Assembly (NCBI GenBank): GCA_002403515.1
Contig: DHHZ01000093.1
Span: 1 to 10,131 of the forward strand
Reading direction: 5' to 3'
Length of the DNA stretch: 10,131 nt
DNA from: Legionellales bacterium UBA4759
GTDB taxonomy: Bacteria > Pseudomonadota > Gammaproteobacteria > Legionellales > Legionellaceae
In this document: in pieces, positions 1-6,478 of the stretch
Layout: every line of letters starts with the position of its first letter
Numbering within the stretch: the stretch's first letter is position 1
Translations under genes and position numbers: made by a program
Notes under the pieces: generated by a model
Databases searched by the model: none
What the model saw: only the letters and a program-made list of their open reading frames with translations
Told to the model about the DNA's origin: nothing

Positions 1-36
1 ACTTCACTTGTGAATTGGCGATACATAAAAAATCCT

Positions 37-666
37 CTATTTACTGGCTGTAGTTTTTGAATGTTCGAAGTCATTCATCAAATTTTGCACCAAAATGGCA
101 AGTAAGGCGCCCGCTATAGCGCAAACTGCAATCGCACATCCGATAGCCAGCGCATGTGGCATGAATGCCAATAGATTCATCACAAACGTTTGAGCAGTTT
201 CACTTAAGGCAAGGGTTGTGCCTGAAGCAATTGTGCCTGCAAAAAAACCAATCAATACTGCATTTGATGTTTGTTTATAAGATTCAAAAGCCTTAATAAT
301 ATTTTTTTCATTAAGTAAATTTTTCTGAGATAGTTTTTTAAATTTTTCATGCAGAACAATTGAATGCTGCTTCATAATTTTATAACTTTCATTGGTGACT
401 AAATCAGGATGTCGGGAAAATAAGTAACCATAAACATAATATAGAGCCTCTGCTTCATCAATTGCTTTGAGGACATTGGTTTTATTCAGTTGCTTATCCC
501 AAGCAAGAGTCATGAATCTTTCGTCTAAAAAACCAGCTTGAACACGTATGAACCAACCCATTTTTGGAGTAATCTCAATGCCTTGATGTTTAGTTATTTC
601 TTCTATAACTTTCCGTTCACACTCTCGATTTTGGGCGTTTATTTGGGCCTCTATTGCTTCATGCAT
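37..666 (-). CDS. Hypothetical protein with two C-terminal membrane segments
   Basis: I do not recognise this 209-aa protein. Counting from the ATG at 664-666, residues 1-130 are soluble, helical and charged. Two hydrophobic segments follow at about 136-155 and 170-196, joined by a short loop, and a polar Ser/Thr/Lys-rich tail ends the protein. The C-terminal hairpin suggests it is anchored in the inner membrane with a large cytoplasmic head. An in-frame GTG lies upstream at 697-699. I prefer the ATG because AGAGAG precedes it by about 9 bases, and because the predicted promoter (702-730) would start transcription at about 695, leaving the GTG outside the mRNA. It lies downstream of the 543-aa membrane protein on the same strand but has its own promoter. 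The reading frame is intact. Function unknown. Confidence 0.75.
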   Translation of the reverse strand: MHEAIEAQINAQNRECERKVIEEITKHQGIEITPKMGWFIRVQAGFLDERFMTLAWDKQLNKTNVLKAIDEAEALYYVYGYLFSRHPDLVTNESYKIMKQHSIVLHEKFKKLSQKNLLNEKNIIKAFESYKQTSNAVLIGFFAGTIASGTTLALSETAQTFVMNLLAFMPHALAIGCAIAVCAIAGALLAILVQNLMNDFEHSKTTASK

Positions 667-675
667 GTTTGAAAA

Positions 676-685
676 CTCTCTTTTT
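676..685 (-). promoter_or_regulatory. Ribosome binding site that decides the start of the 209-aa gene
   Basis: On the minus strand the sequence reads AAAAAGAGAG, ending 9 bases before the ATG at 664-666. No comparable purine motif precedes the alternative GTG at 697-699. This supports the shorter reading frame. Confidence 0.55.
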
Positions 686-701
686 ATCAAATAATACACA
701 C

Positions 702-730
702 ATTATACATTAATATATCTTTAATGTAAA
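702..730 (-). promoter_or_regulatory. Sigma70-type promoter for the 209-aa gene
   Basis: On the minus strand there is a perfect -10 hexamer TATAAT (702-707). A TTTACA -35 (725-730, 5 of 6 consensus bases) lies upstream with the ideal 17-bp spacer. Transcription should begin near 694-696, giving a leader of about 30 bases that contains the AGAGAG ribosome binding site. ATTAAT-like hexamers spaced 10-11 bp run through the spacer and -35 (709-735), so a regulator could bind here. The prediction is by consensus only. Confidence 0.6.
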
Positions 731-764
731 TTAATCATCCACATATTATGGAATTAATACATCC

Positions 765-2396
765 CTAAACCATTGTTGATAGCTTCTCAAAATACCGTTC
801 TTCTTGATCTTCAAGACTATCTTGTTTTTCACTGGCATTGGACAATTGACTTTCAAGCACATTGATTTGTTTTAATTTATTTTTCAGATAGATGTATTCA
901 TGCCTAAATGCGGCTTTGTGATCTTCGGGAATATTAAAATAAATTGAATACAATTGCGTAATGGTTTTTTGAGTACTCTCTTTGTCCATGAGTAAGCGCT
1001 TCTGAACAATTCTAGAAACTTGTTCGGCATCAATAGCGGATGTTCTAAAGTCATTCCATTCATCCAAAAGGGTGCTTTTGAGTTCAGAATTTTGTTTTCG
1101 ATTAATAATTTGTTTATTATTAAGCGTTTGTGATAATTGATGATAGCATTTTTCAATTTTGTCACATTGCTCGAGGCTAGACACATAATATCGCGCAATT
1201 TCTTGTGCAAGCTCGCGTGATTTCATCCCCTCAATTAAATTTGGACTAGGCTCAAATGTAGAGGTTGCATATACAGAGCCAAAATACCATTGGATAAAAT
1301 TTAAATACAAATAATTTTTAATTTGAATGTATTGGCTTGCAATGACTATAGAAAAATAAAATGAAGGGATAAAAAATATATACTCAAGCAACTGGTGATA
1401 GGCCAGGGGTAATATTGCCGCATAACCCAAGGATAAAACCATAGACATAATAAAAAATGGCATAAAGGCACGAATACAAATCATAATCAGATTTTTTTCA
1501 GATTGTGCCAGTTCGACATATTCATGAAAAAATGGCCTTAATGGTTTAAACAAAGCCTGCCAGACATTCATAGCCGCATGAATAGACTTGCGATTGACAT
1601 GATAGTTGTAGTAATCAAACACATTCACAAAAGGCAATCCCGGGCTCTCAAGTGAGTTACCCAATACCATATGATCTGAAGAAATGCCAAAGAAGCGATA
1701 AAACACATGAGCACTAAGCATTTCATCCATGTATTTTTTAACGGGATAAAACCATGGTTTAAAGTAGTCATTGACATAACTCGAGACCGATGAAATGCTG
1801 TCTTGAATTCGATAAGATGAAACGCCCCAATCCTGATTTAAAAGTTCAATGATTAAAGCATTTTTCTCTGCTAAGTCGAGGTGGTGAATTTGTTGTTGAA
1901 TTTTGAACAAAGACCTCAAGTCGTTGGTTTTAAATAAAAACCCAAATTCTTTCATGTAATTTTTCTTAATTTTTTTATGAATTGCTGAAATAGGTTTTGA
2001 GTTATCTGATAAAAATTGTTTGAACCAATCTTGAGGTATAGGCAGTTTTGAGTAGGTGGTTTGAAGAATGGTTTGTTGTTCTGGCTTAATTAAAGTCTCC
2101 CAATTAAGCCCAATACTCTTTAGATTCACTTCATATATTTTGCTTTTTAATGTGTCGTAAATAGCCTGCTGTCTAATGATTTCTTTGATTTTTTGGTTGG
2201 TCTCATCGCGACGCTTTTTTTGAATTTGTCGTAAAGCAAAGGTAGGGGAATCATAAAATGGTTCAGTTTCTTCAAACCATGCCTTAAGTTGAGGGATTTC
2301 TTGAAGTTCTTGAATGACGCTTAACTGGGTAGTCTCATCCAAGCTCCTAAATCCAGGGATTAAATGGTCTAGTTTAATGATGTGATGATGTGTCAT
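765..2396 (-). CDS. Hypothetical membrane protein with central hairpin and coiled-coil flanks
   Basis: I do not recognise this 543-aa protein. Residues 1-290 are mostly soluble, with a charged helical stretch at about 55-90. Two adjacent hydrophobic segments lie at about 302-331 and 336-356 and probably form a membrane hairpin. Residues 390-540 are helical and charged, with coiled-coil character at 500-540, and the last 25 residues are rich in Glu, Asp and Gln. The ATG at 2394-2396 lies 2 bases after the stop of the helicase gene. Its ribosome binding site GAGGA (2404-2408) sits inside the helicase's last codons with 7-base spacing, so translation is probably coupled and the two proteins should be made together. 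A membrane partner of the helicase, or a secreted effector, are both possible; neither is shown by the sequence. Confidence 0.8.
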   Translation of the reverse strand: MTHHHIIKLDHLIPGFRSLDETTQLSVIQELQEIPQLKAWFEETEPFYDSPTFALRQIQKKRRDETNQKIKEIIRQQAIYDTLKSKIYEVNLKSIGLNWETLIKPEQQTILQTTYSKLPIPQDWFKQFLSDNSKPISAIHKKIKKNYMKEFGFLFKTNDLRSLFKIQQQIHHLDLAEKNALIIELLNQDWGVSSYRIQDSISSVSSYVNDYFKPWFYPVKKYMDEMLSAHVFYRFFGISSDHMVLGNSLESPGLPFVNVFDYYNYHVNRKSIHAAMNVWQALFKPLRPFFHEYVELAQSEKNLIMICIRAFMPFFIMSMVLSLGYAAILPLAYHQLLEYIFFIPSFYFSIVIASQYIQIKNYLYLNFIQWYFGSVYATSTFEPSPNLIEGMKSRELAQEIARYYVSSLEQCDKIEKCYHQLSQTLNNKQIINRKQNSELKSTLLDEWNDFRTSAIDAEQVSRIVQKRLLMDKESTQKTITQLYSIYFNIPEDHKAAFRHEYIYLKNKLKQINVLESQLSNASEKQDSLEDQEERYFEKLSTMV

Positions 2397-2398
2397 TT

Positions 2399-5300
2399 CT
2401 ATTTCCTCAGAGTTACTGATAAACCTTCAACTGTATTCTCTAGTTCTTGACAGCTTACAAAAACATCTCGAAGAACTGGATTATGTCTTTGCAATGTATC
2501 AAGAATTTCACGGGCATTATTTTTTCTTAGATAATTGTATAAATTTAAGTTATTCAATTGTGGGAAGCTTTTGGTTTTCAAAGGTTCAATGAAAGTCATG
2601 GGTTTTAAAAGTGCAATAAACTTTGAAAATTGACAAAGTCTTAGAAAAAACTCTCGACCTTCAGTGGTAGTACATAATAAATTGATGCTGCTGGTGTCAT
2701 ATAAAGATAGCCCCGTTTCTCTTTCTGGGTGAAAATTAAGTTTATCTACCCAGAATTTTGCTTCATTATCGTCCTCTAGAGGATACCTATCTAAAATCCG
2801 ATGCATCAATGAAAAATTTGGAAGCATTGCACATTGATTGAAAACTGAGGTTCTTTTGCCAATGCTCTGATAATCCATCATCTTTGTGAAGAGGTCGTGG
2901 TGGTTGATTTTAGCTTTTACATCTTCATTGTTGTCATAAATTTTGCATAATAAATCCAAGCCTAGCGATGACTTGGTCAGTTCTGTAAAGATTGAAATCT
3001 CTCCGAAAAGGTCAGTATTTGTTTCGCCAGGCATTCTAAGATTATTATAATTGAGTTCATGAATATAACTAGGATGATTATTAAAAAGAGTTTGAATGAT
3101 TCGTATTCCTTCTGGGAAGCGACAAAGAGATAAAAATGTACTAACTTGGGCTAAACCTTGACCTTCCTTGTGAATGTTATAAATAATAATTTGGGCCAAC
3201 ATTTCTTTATCCAAGTAATCTGGATGATGTAATAGTACTTTTTTAAGCATAATATTAGTTCGATTACTCAACATAAAAAAGGAAATTAATGAGGCAAATT
3301 TCTTAGAGTTTCTTTCACCTTCTTTTTGCATGAGGTGATGTTTTTGAATTTGTTGAATCAAATCTATTCTTTCTTTAAATATTAAATCAACTATATCGTA
3401 ACCATCATTATTATTTGAACTTAAAAGCATGGCTAAAGTTGACAATTTATAATTATTCTCTTGGTTATTTTTCTGAGAGTATTGGGTAAGCAAATCATTA
3501 ATGCTTAATGCCCGTAATATTGTTTTTTGATTTTTTAAATATTTTAAAAGACGGGGGCGTGGGGTAGTAAAGAACAAATAATACATGAGATTTCTAGTGT
3601 AGACGATTTTATTGTTTTCAATTTCAAAGAATTTTTGTAAATCATGTATGGCGATGTTCTCAAATAAGCTGGCTTGGGTTTGTATACAGCTGTTGAATAC
3701 AGAGACGTCAGTGTCATCACCTTGTGCTCTTGAAAATTTTTTTTGCAAAACTTCAATAAAGCTATCCACTTTCGTTTTTGTAATCACAGCTGGCGCAAGC
3801 GGAACTGCTTTGGATGGATTATTTTTTTTCGACTTTTCTTTCGGAAGTTCGGGTTTTATCTGGGTTTTTTGTTCAATAATGGTTTTGGCTATCGCATGGA
3901 GTTCGGCTGTTTCAAGCTGTTTGGCAACAGCATGCCATTCTTCTTCGGTGGATTGATGTTTTTTTTGGACGATGTCTTGATTAACACCTAAAATATCTTT
4001 TCGCAGATGCAAAAGAAGAAAGCGGTGCTGATGTTCTTTTGCTGATTTTTCAATGACAAATATGCCTTCTTTAGCACGCGTGATAGCCACCAAATCTTCA
4101 TTTAAATGGGTAGAATCAATGTGTGATTCTAATTTAGAACGGTTTGAAGATATTCTTAGTTCGTCAATTGATTTTAACTTTTGATTCACTTCATGATGCC
4201 CCGCATGCTCAAAAATGCGATAAGTGACCACATGATTAAATTCTAGGCCTTTGGCTTGTTCTGGCGTAAGTATTACAGCAATTCTTAAATGCTGCCTGAC
4301 TTCTTCGTGAAAATTAGGATGTGTAATCACAACGCAGCCTGCATCATCTTCAAAGCGGTTTCTTAAGGTGGTGATATTTTCTGTATTTAAATCAGCCCAA
4401 AACAACTCGCCTTGGCCTGCATGCGGGTGAGGGATGATTTGTGCTGATTGACCTTTTTCAGTGACTCCTCCCGTGACAGTGTTTTTTACAGCCAGCAGTT
4501 GATTGGCAAATTGAATAACAGCATGACTTGAACGATAGCTGTCACTGAAGTGGACATGTGATTCTTTTGGAATATGAAAGATTTGTTGAATAAAATGGGT
4601 TTTAGAGAGAGAATCATTTAAGCTTTGATTACTATCCATGAATATAGCCACATGTCGATAGTCAATAAATGATTTGAGAATATTGAGTTGAAGTCCTGAA
4701 AAATCTTGGGCTTCATCAATGACTAAAAAATCAATTTTGGGCACTTTGCCAGTAATTCTTATCGGTTGAAGAGCTAAATCTAAGCAATGATTTTCATCCA
4801 AGAAGCGAAGGTAGCTTATGTATAATCTTTGCATATCACTTTTATCAGCAAAAAGACTTTGTTTTCGCCCCAATGCATGGTATTCCTCTGGCCTTTCTAG
4901 ATAACCAGAGAAAATTCGAAATTCTTGATACAAGTCTTTGGGATTTGAAATTGAATGTTGCTTGGCCCAATCTAAATAAGCATCTAAACCAACATGGCGC
5001 CAATTTGGATAAAAATGAGCAACCAATTCTTGGTAGGTTCTAAATGAAACAGTCGATGAATCTTCATGATAATCAGGTTGTGTGCGATATAGGTTTTTTA
5101 ATTCATCAATCAACCCTTCAGAGTTGGTGACAAAATACGAAAGCGCTCCTTCTAATTGTTCAAGAAGATGCATGGCAACACAGGTTTTACCAGAACCTGG
5201 TGCGCCTGAAATCAAGAGCGGTAGTTTTTCGACCGTAGGTTCTTTTTGTAAATCATTAAAAAGAATGAAATGTTCTTTATAATAATGCAGTTCTTGAATG

Positions 5301-5671
5301 CTGTGAGGCTCTTCTTTAATTTCATCCAATCTTGATTCTTTGGAAAGGGTGTCCACTTGTGATTTGAGGTAGTCCAAATCTTGCATGAGTAAGCCTGGAA
5401 TTGTATCAAAGGACATTCTTTCATAGCGATGGTCTTCCATGATGTTCAATAACACCCAAAATTGTTGACCGTCTAATTTGATGGGGGTACAAATGGCGCG
5501 AACTTTTTTATTTAATCGAATACTATAGGGGGCGTAATGTTTAATACCTTGAAGTTTTTCAAGGTTTTGCCCATGAGAAGGCGAATCTTGTATGCGGCCT
5601 AATTGAGGATAGGCTTCGAGTAATTCAGGCGTGATGGCAGAGCTTAATAAAAAAGTCTTTTTTTGGGGCAT
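2399..5671 (-). CDS. SF1 (UvrD/Rep-like) helicase with RelE-like N-terminus and C-terminal repeats
   Basis: This 1090-aa protein has a clear superfamily 1 helicase core at about 150-550: Walker A GAPGSGKT (156-163), Walker B VIDEAQD (317-323), motif III-like MDSNQS (345-350), YRSS (379-382), AKGLEFNHV (473-481) and VAITRAKEG (528-536). These imply ATP-driven movement on DNA or RNA. The core is shorter than in UvrD, leaving little room for a 2B insertion. Residues about 24-86 resemble the RelE/YoeB fold: an EKL segment, YSIRL (49-53), a hydrophobic strand VLLNI (73-77), and a closing H81-x-Y83. A Lys/Pro-rich linker (about 600-635) leads to about 350 residues of degenerate helical repeats, loosely ankyrin-like. 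The ATG at 5669-5671 has only a weak ribosome binding site, so the start is less certain than the domain calls. The first gene of a two-gene operon; its biological role is unknown. RNA metabolism, phage defence and a host-directed effector all fit. Confidence 0.88.
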   Translation of the reverse strand: MPQKKTFLLSSAITPELLEAYPQLGRIQDSPSHGQNLEKLQGIKHYAPYSIRLNKKVRAICTPIKLDGQQFWVLLNIMEDHRYERMSFDTIPGLLMQDLDYLKSQVDTLSKESRLDEIKEEPHSIQELHYYKEHFILFNDLQKEPTVEKLPLLISGAPGSGKTCVAMHLLEQLEGALSYFVTNSEGLIDELKNLYRTQPDYHEDSSTVSFRTYQELVAHFYPNWRHVGLDAYLDWAKQHSISNPKDLYQEFRIFSGYLERPEEYHALGRKQSLFADKSDMQRLYISYLRFLDENHCLDLALQPIRITGKVPKIDFLVIDEAQDFSGLQLNILKSFIDYRHVAIFMDSNQSLNDSLSKTHFIQQIFHIPKESHVHFSDSYRSSHAVIQFANQLLAVKNTVTGGVTEKGQSAQIIPHPHAGQGELFWADLNTENITTLRNRFEDDAGCVVITHPNFHEEVRQHLRIAVILTPEQAKGLEFNHVVTYRIFEHAGHHEVNQKLKSIDELRISSNRSKLESHIDSTHLNEDLVAITRAKEGIFVIEKSAKEHQHRFLLLHLRKDILGVNQDIVQKKHQSTEEEWHAVAKQLETAELHAIAKTIIEQKTQIKPELPKEKSKKNNPSKAVPLAPAVITKTKVDSFIEVLQKKFSRAQGDDTDVSVFNSCIQTQASLFENIAIHDLQKFFEIENNKIVYTRNLMYYLFFTTPRPRLLKYLKNQKTILRALSINDLLTQYSQKNNQENNYKLSTLAMLLSSNNNDGYDIVDLIFKERIDLIQQIQKHHLMQKEGERNSKKFASLISFFMLSNRTNIMLKKVLLHHPDYLDKEMLAQIIIYNIHKEGQGLAQVSTFLSLCRFPEGIRIIQTLFNNHPSYIHELNYNNLRMPGETNTDLFGEISIFTELTKSSLGLDLLCKIYDNNEDVKAKINHHDLFTKMMDYQSIGKRTSVFNQCAMLPNFSLMHRILDRYPLEDDNEAKFWVDKLNFHPERETGLSLYDTSSINLLCTTTEGREFFLRLCQFSKFIALLKPMTFIEPLKTKSFPQLNNLNLYNYLRKNNAREILDTLQRHNPVLRDVFVSCQELENTVEGLSVTLRK
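2404..2408 (-). promoter_or_regulatory. Shine-Dalgarno GAGGA inside the end of the helicase gene
   Basis: GAGGA on the minus strand lies 7 bases before the ATG of the 543-aa gene and within the last codons of the upstream helicase gene. The stop TAG (2399-2401) and the next ATG (2394-2396) are 2 bases apart, the arrangement expected for translational coupling. Confidence 0.65.
2552..3451 (-). repeat. About six degenerate ~50-aa protein repeats
   Basis: Residues about 741-1040 of the helicase protein can be cut into units beginning near 742, 790, 841, 891, 940 and 992. The loose pattern is Ser/Thr-x-Phe/Leu-x-x-Leu, four to six residues, often Gly, then a hydrophobic helix and often Pro (for example HHP at 815-817, NHP at 865-867, RYP at 962-964). 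The last unit contains TTTEGREFF (1001-1009), which recalls ankyrin-type units. The alignment was made by eye; no nucleotide-level repeat is visible. Confidence 0.45.
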
Positions 5672-5682
5672 TATCTTTCATG

Positions 5683-5699
5683 AGTTCAACAAATGAACT
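5683..5699. promoter_or_regulatory. Inverted repeat AGTTCA-N5-TGAACT at the helicase transcription start
   Basis: This is a perfect 6-bp inverted repeat with a 5-bp spacer, lying between the predicted -10 and the helicase start codon. A further AGTTCA half-site lies at 5825-5830, upstream of the divergent 206-aa gene. The position fits a repressor site. An RNA hairpin in the leader is a weaker option, since the start point falls inside the repeat. Confidence 0.4.
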
Positions 5700-5702
5700 G
5701 GA

Positions 5703-5731
5703 ATTCTACACTATGAATTTAATTAAGTAAA
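5703..5731 (-). promoter_or_regulatory. Predicted promoter of the helicase/543-aa operon
   Basis: On the minus strand the -10 is TAGAAT (5703-5708, 5 of 6 consensus bases) and the -35 is TTTACT (5726-5731, 4 of 6), with a 17-bp spacer. Transcription would start near 5696, giving a leader of about 25 bases. An inverted repeat (5683-5699) overlaps this start point and may be an operator. Confidence 0.45.
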
Positions 5732-5857
5732 GTTGTCTATTCGTTTGTGTATTTTATGACGTCACACCATTAAAAAATATTCAATTAAAGCTTGAATTCA
5801 TTTTGGAGATGTTTAATAGTGATCAGTTCAAAAAAGTAGGTTATATATTGAGTTTTA

Positions 5858-6478
5858 ATGAATAATTTGTTTTATAGAGAATCACAGCCACTTCGAATAA
5901 TCGGTCCTTCTTACACAGCCCCCATCAATGCTTTTGCCAGTATGTTTTATTTTGTGCTTGGCGCCTGGGTCAATGAATATGATTCCTATCCTGGTGTTAT
6001 ATTGAGTTTGATGGGTGGTGGGCTTTCGGGTTTATTATTTGGCGTTATTGGTTCTGGTATTGAACAAAACAATGAAGATAGCTTTCATGTTCGTTTGCAT
6101 AAAAGATTATTACTTGAATTTCTTATTCAGTTGAGTGGCCTTTTAAGCATTCCCTTTGGATGTATGATTACCTTCACAATTGATTTAGAAAAAATTGAGC
6201 AAATGATGATTCGGTATATGATGGGGCATGCAATCATTGTTGGAACAAAATTTCTAATATTAATGAGTTTATTAAAAGCCCGTCCGATTGCTGAAAATCC
6301 TGAGCTTTATCACACCCATTGCATGTTGTTTTATTTTTTTAATCATACCACAGTACCCCGAGTGATTCCTGAAGTGATTACCGAAGTGGTTGTTGAAATT
6401 ATTGAAGAGCCAGTGTTTGAAGCCGAAGCTTATGTGATTGAAGAACCCTTAACCGAGATTGTGGTGCGACAACAATAA
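5858..6478 (+). CDS. Four-helix membrane protein with acidic repeat tail
   Basis: I do not recognise this 206-aa protein. Four hydrophobic segments are visible at about 18-37, 45-67, 85-108 and 121-140, so it is probably an integral inner-membrane protein. The loop between helices 2 and 3 is charged. Residues 167-203 form an unusual tail of Val/Ile pairs alternating with Glu. It begins as four tetrapeptide units of the form hydrophobic-hydrophobic-x-Glu (169-184), and then repeats the motif (V/I)IEEP at 181-185 and 193-197. No enzyme motif is seen. The ribosome binding site is weak (GAG, 5 bases before the ATG). The gene is divergent from the helicase operon, and its last 30 bases overlap the end of coaE on the opposite strand. 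Confidence 0.75.
   Translation: MNNLFYRESQPLRIIGPSYTAPINAFASMFYFVLGAWVNEYDSYPGVILSLMGGGLSGLLFGVIGSGIEQNNEDSFHVRLHKRLLLEFLIQLSGLLSIPFGCMITFTIDLEKIEQMMIRYMMGHAIIVGTKFLILMSLLKARPIAENPELYHTHCMLFYFFNHTTVPRVIPEVITEVVVEIIEEPVFEAEAYVIEEPLTEIVVRQQ
6362..6409 (+). repeat. Degenerate 12-bp tandem repeat encoding hydrophobic-hydrophobic-x-Glu units
   Basis: Four 12-bp units begin at 6362, 6374, 6386 and 6398. The first two share GTGATT and end in GAA; the third is GTGGTTGTTGAA and the fourth has drifted. They encode VIPE, VITE, VVVE and IIEE. The shared codons suggest growth by tandem duplication. Confidence 0.6.

Noticed and set aside
3..14. Palindrome TTCAC-TT-GTGAA downstream of the 209-aa gene, considered as terminator
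   Set aside because: The loop would be only 2 bases and the stem 5 bp, and no U run follows it on the minus strand. It could be half of something outside the window, but nothing supports a call.
709..735. A bona fide PmrA box
   Set aside because: TTAAT repeats at 11 bp are present, but flanking bases differ from the known consensus, and the site abuts the -10 and does not lie upstream of the promoter core. I keep it only as a phased repeat.
884..1210. 108-aa open frame on the minus strand
   Set aside because: It lies wholly inside the 543-aa gene in another frame on the same strand, with no recognisable domain.
3612..3991. Plus-strand open frames opposite the helicase linker
   Set aside because: They are antisense shadows of the helicase gene; the hydrophobic and Phe-rich stretches are the complement of Lys/Ser-rich codons and A runs.
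2399..5671. A classic toxin-antitoxin pair built on the RelE-like domain
   Set aside because: No small antitoxin-like gene is adjacent; the neighbours are a large membrane protein and a divergent four-helix membrane protein.
5757..5764. TGACGTCA palindrome in the divergent region
   Set aside because: It is perfect but only 8 bp, has no clear relation to a promoter element, and no second copy nearby; chance cannot be excluded.
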